From Amphiura filiformis (lineage: Eukaryota > Echinodermata > Ophiuroidea > Amphilepidida > Amphiuridae): DNA of 64,000 bases. Below the pieces are notes generated by a model. It had not been told where the DNA came from, made no database searches, and worked only from the letters and a program-made list of their open reading frames with translations. The stretch's first letter is position 1. Each line of letters opens with the position of its first letter. The DNA lies in the NCBI RefSeq assembly GCF_039555335.1, contig NC_092631.1:4617501-4681500 (forward strand), written 5' to 3'. Shown here piece by piece: positions 11,807-24,100 of the stretch. Made by a program: the position numbers and the translations under genes.

Positions 11807-12362
11807 GAGGTTAATAACTGCGCATCGGTTATTTGGAGGCATTGTGAAAAATCTAAACATTTTGCCTTTGGAACCGAGGAATATCCCGAGGGCGTAGCCC
11901 CGAGGGATATTCCGAGGTCCAAAGCAAAATGTTTAGATTTTTCACAATGCCCGACATATTACCGATGCAAAGTTATTAACCTCATTCATAACCGTCACTT
12001 TAATCTCTTCACCTTACAAAATAACACAAAATTTTGCTCAAAAGTTTATAAAAATAGATGATTTTACATCTTCCCTTGCCAAAAATCGATCAGGCTAAAA
12101 CAGAACGACCAATAACAAAAGTGCGTATCACAATCTGTGCAAATATGGTAGCGCGCAATCCAAATACGGCAGCCAGCGCGCGCGCAGTTTGTTGGACGCA
12201 CAATACCGCGCACGCAGAAGTCAATTGTGTGCGACATTGGAACAATTACGCATTTTGCGGTCAATTGTGAGATATTAATGACCTCGATTTGCGTTCGCGT
12301 TTTCGCAAATAATAAAATATGATTGGATCGCACGCATCGCGTTTATTAATGAGGTTATGAAT
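11807..12362. repeat. Foldback repeat, second tandem copy
   Basis: A second copy of the preceding unit, 534 bp downstream. Many single-base differences separate the two. The central hairpin loop is longer here (extra GGGCGTAGCCCC between the arms). Short open frames in both copies are by-products and show no protein family. Confidence 0.8.
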
Positions 12363-13307
12363 AACAAATTACCCACTGTTTATTAGACCTACATTATTAT
12401 TTCCTTAACATCTCAACCAAAATTGCAGCTGAAAGCAATGTTCGGAAAAACCTTTACAGTAAGAAATAGAGTTACGCATCCTAAACAAAAAACAAAACAT
12501 CTAAAAAAAAAGCATGTTAGTACTCAGATGCGAAGCCATGATATTTTGCGGGTTGGTGGGCCGAATTGCTAAACGTTTTCGTAAAAATATTGCTTACATG
12601 CAAAAAGTGAGAGAACCTAATCCCTACAAATTTACTTTTACGGGCTGATTTTAACAGCTTATTATTTACGCACCCTGACTACGCTCTAAGCAGCAAACAA
12701 TTAGCACAACGTATTACTTAAACGTACCTTATTGTCTTTATGATATGTGAATATTATCTGTTCCAGTGACACTTCATGCGAATTGTCTGTGTAAGATGCT
12801 CACTGGAGGGGCATGAAAACTATAGCACTACAACCACGTTAATTGATTTGTAAAGTAAAATGCTAATACCTATTACAATTATGATCCAGCGAAATTAATG
12901 TGGTGTCACTGGAGCTGGAATAGATAATAAAATTAAGTTTGCTTAATGAATTACACTTTTTGTCTTATAAACAAAACAGGGAAGCTGGTCAGAAACCCGT
13001 TTATCAAGCTTACACACTTGACGTCGCTCCATTGACTTCACATGAGCGTTTCTGAGCAAATCACAAGTTCGGTATGATATCAGAAAAAGCGCAATGTAAG
13101 TAGAATTACTCTGGATTTATAATAAATGAATATGAATGCAATTGACACTGCAAGTGACCAACATAGACAATATTTTTAGGTGTAATTTAATTAATATAAT
13201 TATAATAATTATATTCTTCTAAACATCGGTATATTTTTCTGGTAAGTAGCGCTAGGTCTATGCAGCATTGCGAACTCTGTGTATACAGACAAGAAACCTT
13301 CCTACGG
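12363..13307. other. Noncoding stretch, no gene seen
   Basis: AT-rich sequence with stops in all frames. I see no splice-bounded exon, RNA gene or clear transposon end. Confidence 0.5.
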
Positions 13308-13315
13308 GACACCAC

Positions 13316-13502
13316 CAGTGGCGGCGCCAGAATTTTTTCTGGGGGGGGGGAGGGGGCAGGGCCTCCGACTGGGGGGCATTTTCACCTAATTTGGGCTAAA
13401 AAGTGGCTTTTCACCCCTCTTTTTCAATTTTTCAGGGGAGGGCAATTGGGGGAAGAGCTTCTGTCTGGGGATTTGACCCCATCCCCCGTAGCGCCGCCAC
13501 TG
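13316..13502. mobile_element. Short hAT-type MITE with 8-bp target duplication
   Basis: Ends CAGTGGCGGCGCC and GGCGCCGCCACTG (the right end has one difference further in). The 8-bp direct repeat GACACCAC flanks it at 13,308-13,315 and 13,503-13,510. The interior has a G-run and no coding capacity. The terminal CAGTGGCG sequence and 8-bp duplication are typical of hAT MITEs. Confidence 0.88.
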
Positions 13503-13534
13503 GACACCACATCAAACACGAAACCTTTTTCAGA

Positions 13535-13855
13535 ATAACTTGTCGGGTTATATAAAATGTATTAAAATATTTTAGAAAACTTGAGACAAAACATTCTAAC
13601 ATAACATAATGTTTTTAAGAGTTGACCAAATATTTTGCACAAATGTTTGCCAAAATATTTTACAATAACATTTAGACAACATTTGTAAAATTGATGTTGT
13701 TGTAACGTTTTTTCATATAATACGTTTTAAAATTGTTTTCATGACCTTTACATAACCCGACATTTAAATACTATTAAAACGTTTTGACCAAAATTAAAAC
13801 GCATTTGTAATATATTTATAACGTTAAAAACATATTGTGTTTACTGGGATTTACT
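13535..13855. repeat. Family A repeat (AACGTTTT-rich)
   Basis: Begins TGTCGGGTTATATAAAATG and ends GTGTTTACTGGG, with internal AACCCGACATTTAAAT. It aligns with the family A copies elsewhere in the window. Confidence 0.65.
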
Positions 13856-14992
13856 CATATCGAGTTTTTACCAATAATTTACCATGACTTTACTTTATGT
13901 CGGTATTCTTTTGTGCAGAAACGTTGAAAATATTTTAACAATTTTTACAAACTTCAGGTGGGTCGGGCCCGCAGAACAAGGTTTCTATTTTTTTTCATTA
14001 ATTTCATAATTAATATTAAACCGACGTTCCTCTTATTAACTTTGTTGTGTTTCCTGTAAAGAAGAAAGAGAAAGGAAAAGAAACATTTTAATTATATAAG
14101 AGGAAAACATGGTAAAAACAAATTCCAAAGCAGAATTTTTTTCCGACTCTGAACATACGATCTGGTCGTGGAGCATTTAGTTCCATAAGCTTCCATAAAT
14201 GGCGGAAGCGGGGGACGGGGACACATCCCCCTAAAATTGGGCAACACTATGTTTTCGCCATGATGGTAGGCCGAATCCATTTGTTCTTCAACGGCCACGC
14301 ATGGCCATTTTGTTCCGACCTGTGTAATAGTTTTAAAACGCATAATGGGCCGAGGAACATCCGACTAAGGCTTCTGACAATAGCCTGGTGACTGACCTCT
14401 GTAGATGTCAGAGTCATTTTTATGATCTTTACTGTTTAAATAAAATCTGAAAACATGCTTCCACGAATCTTTTAAAGCATTTCTTTTAATTTTATGTACC
14501 ATGGTGTCTTGGATGGTAGAAAGCAACTTGTTAAAACTCAGTTGAAACAGTTCTAGAGCTCAGTTCTTGACATGGGGAATGGGGGTTGGAAAAAAGTTCT
14601 TGAAGTAAAGTGAACCCATCACCTTTTTGCGACAGAATAAGTTAATGGTACAAATGCGCGCGAAGCGCGATTAAAATATTGTCATATATATAGAAGCTAA
14701 ACTGATGAAATATGGTGCAAAAGTGGGATAAATTCGCACGAAGCGCTCAAAAATTGCACTTTTGGGGCTAAAATTGCCAAATATGAGGTTAATTTAGTCA
14801 GAAATCCACATACAGGCATCAACATTGGGGGGTGATTGTATGGACCCCCCCATTTGGCAACAGCAAATTTGGTTCAAATTAGAGCTAGCAAGATTCTGTA
14901 CACGACCTTATCAATCAAATTGTCATAAACAAGATCAGGTTTAAATGCATATAATATTATGACGGGTTATATAAATGCGGACTTTATTTGAG
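13856..14992. other. Noncoding stretch downstream of the CCP/HYR gene
   Basis: No exon with plausible splice sites and no protein family is visible. A purine/GC patch near 14,640-14,770 contains GCGCGCGAAGCGCG. Otherwise ordinary AT-rich sequence. Confidence 0.5.
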
Positions 14993-14998
14993 GTGTTT
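14993..14998 (-). promoter_or_regulatory. Likely polyadenylation signal of the CCP/HYR gene
   Basis: TTTATT on the + strand, that is AATAAA in the sense of the gene, 46 bases after the stop codon at 15,044. This gives a short 3' UTR and fits the terminal exon call. Confidence 0.5.
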
Positions 14999-15043
14999 AG
15001 TAATCATTCGTGGGAAATTTTTTATATTGCCTACCATTTAAGC

Positions 15044-15153
15044 CTAATTTTGTGGCACTATACATGACGTCTGGCCCTCCTGTGGTTGGTACTGGTTGGA
15101 AGGACAGGAGTGACATTCGCCATTAGTTTCATAGGTATTCACGTCACAAGCAA
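15044..15153 (-). CDS. Exon 24: last exon, truncated GCC2/GCC3-like module and stop
   Basis: 110 nt, too short for simple ORF calling. After a TTTTGCAG acceptor it reads IACDVNTYETNGECHSCPSN, QYQPQEGQTSCIVPQN and stops (TAG at 15,046-15,044). It matches the start of exon 16 (ACFLGTYNVNGGCEGCPIGTYQ), but the second half of the module is missing. AATAAA follows 46 bases later. This gives a full-length gene inside the window. Confidence 0.8.
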
Positions 15154-18100
15154 CTGCAAAATAAACCATTTACGGCAACATTTAGTTTGTCACCAGCACA
15201 GCAGAGTCGCAAAACGTTACATTTTGTAAGAAGATCTTTGGGTTCTCTTTTTAAGGTGATGGGGCTCAAATACAGCTTGGCAGACAATAAATGTATTCAA
15301 TTCAGCATGCCCGAAGCTTTTACGCAAACTTTTATATCAAAAATCCAGTCTATTATATACAGGAACATCACAAAAAGTGAGACTTACTACATGTCAACGT
15401 AGACGCAGCTTTTGAATACCCGCCAGGACACGTCTGTACTATCTCTCCAGTCTCCAATGGGCTGCCATTCACAGGTATGGACGCGATAGACATGCCCCCG
15501 ATGTAGGCATTGAAGGTGCCATCTTGTATTTCCCTGGATATCTTCTGTGTTATAAAGGATATTGCTTCCACGTCGTCGGCGATATCGTCGTTGGTGGCTG
15601 TTTCATTCACTTTTTTCTTGAGAGTAAAACAAACCTCCATTTTGAACACATTTGGTGGTTCCTGGCGCTTGCGACGACGGCGGCGGCGACGGTCAGATTC
15701 CGTATTCTCCTCGCAGGAAACTTCAACATCCTGAACGACACATTTATCTTGACAAGTTTCGCCAAAAAATGTCGAATTCAAATACGTAACAACTCCCTCT
15801 CGAATACGTTGTAGGACCTCCACGTCAGTGCAGTTATCTACACTGTTGAAATTGGCATCATTGGTCTGTTTGATGTCCTTTCCTGGTGTTGTTTCTAATA
15901 AATAGCAGTGAGAAAAAGGACGACTTTTAATATTTGCTAATAACAGAATTATTAATATTGATGTGTTAGTATCCCTGATGAAACACTACTCCAATCTCCA
16001 ATCTAAAGAAAAGTCAACACATAACATATCGTGATTATTTTCTACATACAGCTGAAAACTATATCACTATAACCGTCCCGAGAGAATCCGTAAATGACCT
16101 TCCGAAATTCGTCGAGTGTGATAAGTGGCCAATACTAAAACTGTCGGGGGGCATTACATTTTGATGTCACCTGTCGCCATTTGTTTAACATGAAATTAAT
16201 CAATTTTGATATGGTATGCAGCAATGTTTTTATTCTACATAAATCCGTTGAGATTCGAGAGTGAACCCACTATATTTGAATATGCCAGCGTAAAAAAGTC
16301 TCTTGGAATGGTCTTCGTCGTCTGTGCACTACTGTAAGCAATTCGATAACATCGCCCTATACCAGTCAGTATAAATAATGGGTGGGTTTGTAGTTAACTC
16401 GGGTTCCGCAGTACAAGAAAACCGCAACGACATTGTTAGCAATGGAAATGATTGCTTTTTTTTCAAAAACTTTTTCAAAATTTTTATTACTATGAGCGTA
16501 TACCGTACGCTGCCTTTAAATTATGCAAATTGTATGTGCATATCCTTACGTTTGCATGCAATAACTGATGACACAGAAGGCGCCCACACTCCATTCGAAC
16601 AGATGTATTGAGTTTCTTCACTCTTTCTGACATCTTTTCCTTCAAGACATCGTAAATTGCAAACAGATCCGCGTTGATTGCAAGACCAAAAACCGTTTTG
16701 GGGTCTAGGTAGCGATGGGCAGGTTTGATCTGATAATAAAAAAGAACAAAATGGATATATAAAGTGATAAATGTTATTTGTTTGTAAATTAAAGTTTAAA
16801 AGCACTATTTTAGAAAAGAATGGAACATGTTTACTGTTACAATAGTTAATTTTGTATTCGAATATGCAAATATCTTTCTTGTTGCTGTTATTTTTTATAC
16901 CTAGAGTTAAGTAGCCCTACTAGTATAGGACGTTTTGACTGTACGTGGTACCATGCTATATCATAAAACCTGGCTATATCCAGAGAACTGCTAAACCCTG
17001 TGACTGCTATTCCCCACTAGTATAGGGCCTTTTGACTGTGGTGATCCAAAACCATGCTATATCATAAAACCTGGCTAAACCCTGTGACTGCTATTCCCCA
17101 GAAATTCGGGTGGAGCGATTAGTAGGTTTTAGCGGTTCTCGGATATAGTGTGTTTAAAAGGCCCTATAGTAGGGCTAGAGTTACGAGCGTTGGGAATTGA
17201 CGTACGAATTTTGAGACAACCAATTTTGTTTCTACGAGTACCGTATGACGTATTCATAACTCGTAAACATAAGGGAACGTGGCTTTACATAAGGGAATGT
17301 GGCTTCTCGCAATGTCAGCTTGGACATAACGTAACCCGAAAACGTAACGTATCAAGAGATTCAGTCGTGTGATCCACAATGTTCTTCCCTGTTAGGCTGT
17401 TAGGGGCGAATAACCACGTGCACGTTCAGGGTGATTTTGCATCAATGTACCCGGGCAATGTACAATTTCAAACAAACCTCAATCAATCCCCTTCCAATTC
17501 CATCCGCATCTTATATAGTACTTTGATTAGTTTAATCGAGAATAAGAGACTCATCGTAAAGCTTACCCTTTCCTAGACAGTAAGGTTCTTGGTCCCATGA
17601 CCAATATGTTTGCTCTGTCACAGAGTCATAATCACATGTGGCTTGACTACTTCCTCGTAGTACAGTCCTGTCTTCGCATACTATCTTACAGCTACTCCCA
17701 TACTGGTTAGAACACGGGTATCTTGTATCCACGCGGGCATGAGCTGGTAATGGTGGAAAGGCTGTCTCGCAAGATTTGACTTGGAATAATACAAAACGTT
17801 TTGTTACAATTACAATAAACTTTAAAAGATTCATAGATTTTTGAATAATAAAACTGGTGTAGAGTCCTTGTGGTTTATTTTAGTAGGTTTAGTTGTTGCA
17901 ACCCCCTCATTTTATATATTAAACGTCATATACCGTAATATTTGTACCAATGTATAGCTATGGCCCCTCTCTCCTCCAGTGAGTGATACCAAAATTAATA
18001 TAAACATATTCCCACATAATGTCGCTATCATCATGACGTCATATTGTGAGCGCGCCCTCGTAAATTTGGGTAAAATTCTACAATTTTCACCGGAATTCTC

Positions 18101-21100
18101 TTCAAAATTAAAGGAAATTACTGTTCCAACCAAGTTAAAAGTGTAATCCCTAACCTTTAGCTATGATAAAACCGAGTGTTGTTCATCATCCCGTCTTTTA
18201 ACTTTAATATGATCTTGAATATTTCATATTATAATTATAAGCTTACTTTGATTTCGAACATAATTGCGATTTTACCCGTATACATGGTATAAGTTCTCTG
18301 TTCAGCATCTAAGGCTTGTAACATCCATACCGGATAAGCTCGATCCGACATGTTATGCTTATAATAATATTGGCTAGAACTTGATAAAACTATATACATG
18401 CTACTGCTGCAATCACGTTCTTCTACTATTTCATATAATTTGATATTTAAAAAACACTAAATGGTCGTGATCATATCTCATACTCCACACTGCAGATAAA
18501 GCTCATTTGTTTCACTGTTTCCGAAGCTAAATTGAATAAAGGTATTGAATATGTATATTGTGGTTAATTTGGACAATGGAGTGATGTTAAGAGTCATCGG
18601 TACCTAATTAACCGGGCACCAATAGTTCTATAAGACCAAATTGGATGTGGTACCTAAATACTTACCTTCACATATTGGTTCAAAGGATGTAACATTTATA
18701 TTCCACGTTCCGTCCCCTAGACACACCAATGTTTCGCCATGTTCACTGATACCCGTCATTTCATAGCCTTCTTGACACAAAAATGTGCAACTACTCCCAA
18801 CACTATTTGAATCTGTGCACCGTACAGAAACCTCATTGGTAAATTCATCCACTGGTAAAGCACTGCAATGGGTAACTGAGTATAACCAAGAATAAAAACC
18901 ATACATTGGTTTAAAATATCATTAAGGCTGTAACTGAAGATAAATTTATTCTTATAATTTACTGATCTACATAATAAAACGAACTATTTTGATACTGCAG
19001 ATGCTGCGGTAGTTATTAATACTACTAGCGGTCACCCGTCTCTCGCGGTCAGGGTCTTTCGCGGTTGGTAAATTTTGTACATTTTGTGTACATGTAAATG
19101 TTTTATTTAATGTGATTAATGGTATGAGAGGAGATTATCATTTAGAACTTAGAAGTATAATATTTAGTATCTTTTCCATATATATCAATGGCTTGAAATT
19201 GCAATTAGATCATGTCTTGCTCCTGTGGGATGCTGGTCGCTCTGATATTTAAGATTTTTATGGATTTGTTTCTACGGTACTTTTTAGCCCATTTTGGACA
19301 AATTTGTTGTACCTTTTAGCTCATTTTTTTAAATCATTTTCATCCAAGTTTGTCCCCCACCTTGAAATGTACCTTGCTGCCCTGGGCTGCCCCCGCCTCC
19401 TGCAAAAGTCCTGGCTACATCACTGAGCAGATGAACACAATTTTATTCACATCCCTCTTGGCCCCCTGTGGCCTGCTGGCTGATCTGATATTTTAGATTT
19501 CTATGCATTTGTTGTACTTTTTATTTGTTAGCCCATTTTGGATAAATTTGTCGTACTCTTTAGCCCATTTGTGACAATCCCCCCATGACATTTGCCTCGG
19601 CCCCCCCTCTCTCTCTCTCTCTGAAAAAGTCCTGGCTACACCACTGTGCAGCTGAAACAATTTTATTCACATTTCCTTACACTCTATTTCATATAAAGTT
19701 ATGATCATACCCCGGAATCATACCTGATCATACATTATGCTGATAACATTAAACATACAGGGTGTCCCAAAAAAAAAGGCCCCTCATTGCGCCCTCTTTT
19801 TCTCCTATTTCTGAAAAGTTGATTAAATATATTTTGGTATGTAAAGAAACTTTTAATCGTTAGCTTTAATAAACCAAAACAATTATTTCAATCGGATCAC
19901 AACTTTTTAAGATATGCCCTTTTTAATAAAGGTACCCGTTTTTCACTCTGTCCACGGATAGCAAACAGAGTGGTTGGGATGGCTCATGCTGTGGAGTGAC
20001 CTGCACGATCACCAGACCTCACACCACTTGATTTTTTCCTTTGTGGCAAAATCCAAGATCTTCGCAAACGTATTACTGAATGCATTCGCAAGTATCCGGC
20101 GCACAAGGATGGTACTCAACGCAATTGATGCAATGAGGACCAGGGCTGAAACCTGTATTCGCCAAGGAGGCAACCAGGTAGAGGACAGAGCAGCACAGTA
20201 AACTCACTTCAGAAGAACCAAAGACAAACCAAACAGCCTTTTAGGGCTACCTATTATCTTACAAAGAGAAATGATTTATGTTGTAAATAAAAAACTAAGC
20301 AAGAAACAACAAAGTAAGAAAGTAAGAAACATAATAAAACAAAAATGCATAAATAACCAAGAAAAATAAGTAATTGTAAGTAAAGCAAAAGAAGTACCAT
20401 TCAGCATCCATTTTACCTACAAATTAATGACATTATTGACAAAATTCATTGCCCATAAACCCACCGGTAAGGCACATTCCATAAATAAAGTTATTTTATA
20501 AAGTTATCATTGAGGAATGTTTGATATTCATGCTTGGTATGTGTACTCCTTTTCAATCTTTGAAGTAGCCAAACCTTCTCCGTGGACAGAGTGAAAAACG
20601 GGCACATTTCTTTAAAAGAGCATATCTTCAAAAGTTGTGAGCCAATTGATATAATTGTTTTGGTTTATTAAAGCTAACGACTCATGGTTTCCTTACATAC
20701 CAAAATATGTTTGATCAACTTTTCAGAAATAGGAGAAAAAGAGGGCGCAATGAGGGGCCTCTTTTTTGGGGGGACACCCTGTAGTACTACCACAAAGCAG
20801 AATAGGCCTATTCATGGTGTGGTTTGGCAAACCCTGATTAATTTGTCCTTCACTCCATAAAAACACAGAATACATGCTAATGTTGATCAATTAGTTGAAT
20901 AAACAATAGATGTTAATTGGGTTTCTACTGTGTCATGTAATAGTTGCTTCTACTGTGTCATGTAATAGTTGAGACTACAGGCATAATATCCTCACACCAA
21001 TGACAGGATAGAAGGCCTAATTCAGGCTATGTCAACATTAGTGTATTGTGTTGGCATGCAGGTGTGCTGCCACTGCCTTTGCCCTGCCTTTGAAACTAAT

Positions 21101-24100
21101 TAACACAATTTGACACCCTTAACGTAAACAAAAACAAAATTGGACGTTTTATTGGGGTGCGGACAACCTTACTCTACGCAACGCAAAAATCCGTTTTCCG
21201 AAATAGTGTAAAACGTAGAAGTTTTTAGCCTTACCAATTCGCCAAACTCAGTAATTTATTATAGATATTATACATTGCGATTATATCTTCTTATTCGTCA
21301 TGATAATTTTTACACAACAATATCAACAAACACAAACAAAATGTTCTTAAAATTTTCATTCGAAACGTTTTAATTTTTAATTTAAATGTAGGGTTATATA
21401 AAGATCATGAATATGTTTTTATAAACGATGTTGTAAAATATATTGAACAAACATTTTTGCAAAATGTTTTATCAACAGTTAAATACATCACGTTTTCAAA
21501 AATACTTTATGAATGTTTTTAAACCGTTTACCCTTGATATAACCCGGCATTTAAAACTTTTACTGTAAAATGTATGTTTGCTGGGATAATGGAAAAGGTC
21601 TACAATAAATTGTAAACAAATATATTGCACTCTAATATTTCGTCATATATTGCATGGTCATGTGTCATATGGTGGGGCACATTTGATATGCCCTTTTTAA
21701 TAAAGGTACCCGTTTTTCACTCTGTCCACGGATAGCAAACAGAGTGGTTGGGATGGCTCATGCTGTGGAGTGACCTGCACGATCACCAGACCTCACACCA
21801 CTTGATTTTTTTCCTTTGTGGCAAAATCCAAGATCTTCGCAAACGTATTACTGAATGCATTCGCAAGTATCCGGCGCACAAGGATGGTACTCAACGCAAT
21901 TGATGCAATGAGGACCAGGGCTGAAACCTGTATTCGCCAAGGAGGCAACCAGGTAGAGGACAGAGCAGCACAGTAAACTCACTTCAGAAGAACCAAAGAC
22001 AAACCAAACAGCCTTTTAGGGCTACCTATTATCTTACAAAGAGAAATGATTTATGTTGTAAATAAAAAAACTAAGCAAGAAACAACAAAGTAAGAAAGTA
22101 AGAAACATAATAAAACAAAAATGCATAAATAACCAAGAAAAAATAAGTAATTGTAAGTAAAGCAAAAGAAGTACCATTCAGCATCCATTTTACCTACAAA
22201 TTAATGACATTATTGACAAAATTCATTGCCCATAAACCCACCGGTAAGGCACATTCCATAAATAAAGTTATTTTATAAAGTTATCATTGAGGAATGTTTG
22301 ATATTCATGCTTGGTATGTGTACTCCTTTTCAATCTTTGAAGTAGCCAAACCTTCTCCGTGGACAGAGTGAAAACGGGCACATTTCTTTAAAAGAGCATA
22401 TCTTCAAAAGTTGTGAGCCAATTGATATAATTGTTTTGGTTTATTAAAGCTAACGACTCATGGTTTCCTTACATACCAAAATATGTTTGATCAACTTTTC
22501 AGAAATAGGAGAAAAGAGGGCGCAATGAGGGGCCTCTTTTTGGGGGACACCCTGTAGTACTACCACAAAGCAGAATAGGCCTATTCATGGTGTGGTTTGG
22601 CAAACCCTGATTAATTTGTCCTTCACTCCATAAAAACACAGAATACATGCTAATGTTGATCAATTAGTTGAATAAACAATAGATGTTAATTGGGTTTCTA
22701 CTGTGTCATGTAATAGTTGCTTCTACTGTGTCATGTAATAGTTGAGACTACAGGCATAATATCCTCACACCAATGACAGGATAGAAGGCCTAATTCAGGC
22801 TATGTCAACATTAGTGTATTGTGTTGGCATGCAGGTGTGCTGCCACTGCCTTTGCCCTGCCTTTGAAACTAATTAACACAATTTGACACCCTTAACGTAA
22901 ACAAAAACAAAATTGGACGTTTTATTGGGGTGCGGACAACCTTACTCTACGCAACGCAAAAATCCGTTTTCCGAAATAGTGTAAAACGTAGAAGTTTTTA
23001 GCCTTACCAATTCGCCAAACTCAGTAATTTATTATAGATAAATGGGTCACTATTTTGTCAAGGAAAAGGGGCTTCCCTGGTTGCATGTTGCAGTTAGAGA
23101 AAATACTAAAACTGGTGCATTGTGTATCGCCAGGATTTGCATGATGACACTTACCCACACATTGGCTTGCACTGTTTGCACCAGTCTCAATGGTGCCAGT
23201 ATTATCTGGACATGATGTGCATTCAGTTTGACCCGATTCAGTTTGGTATGAGTTGATTTCACATTCAGAGCAAGGAGTTAGACCAGTGCTAGACCAGAAT
23301 CCCGGTAAACATTGCTCTGATTTCAATAAAAAATATATGAAAAGTTTCATTATGTTACTGGTCCTTTTAAGTTCTAGCCTATTGACCTCTACGGTAAATC
23401 CCATAAGTCGTTGCGATTGGGCCTCTATGGGGCCTCTATACGTCACGCAGAGGCGCATATCGCCGTTCACCGGCTGTGATCTGCGCAGTAACGGTAATCG
23501 CTAACGATGTGCGCACAGCGGCGTAGCTGGGATTTTTTCCAGGGGGGGGCAAGCCTGTATGGAGCGAGGCCCAAATCCACCAAATTTCCCTGCACTTGGG
23601 GGGGGGGGGCCCAAATAGACAATTTTTGCCAGGCTTATTGATAATAATCGTATGGTATTGCATATCGTATGGATTCCCCATCTCTCTGCCCCTCCTATCC
23701 CTCTCTCTCCTCTCTTTTGTCCTCTTTCTCCCTCCTTTTTCCTTGCACTAGGGGGCGGGGGCCCAAATAGGCAATTTTTGCCAGCCCCGGCAGCTACGCC
23801 ACTGTGTGCGCATTATGGGATATACCGAAAAAGGTAAATTCTTCTTGACAGCTTTAAAGGTCCCAACGGAATTCTCTATATTCCTGAGATAACCAGTTTA
23901 CTAGTTTGTCAAACAGCCAGGGGTAGTTAAATATAGTTAGTATGTGACACAGATGGGAAATCAATTACATCAGGTGACCTTTTTCAGTCCAGCTTTACAG
24001 AAAGTGACATTCGCTTGTACCAATTATTGACATTTGTCAAAAATCCCATAATTCTTTGTTTAGATCTGAGATTTCATCACGCCAACGCGCACACCATTAT

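Noticed and set aside
14092-14343. Minus-strand frame downstream of the CCP/HYR gene as a further exon
   Set aside because: No cysteine pattern or matching splice sites, and the terminal exon at 15,044 already has a stop and a polyadenylation signal.
19974-20201. Short + strand frame as a host gene
   Set aside because: The bases fall inside the mariner-type element, and another frame shows the SPDLTPLDFFL transposase motif.
19911-23040. The direct repeats as LTRs of a retroelement
   Set aside because: The copies contain an internal mariner-type element, lack TG...CA ends and a primer site, and enclose only 417 bases. A segmental duplication or assembly artefact explains them.
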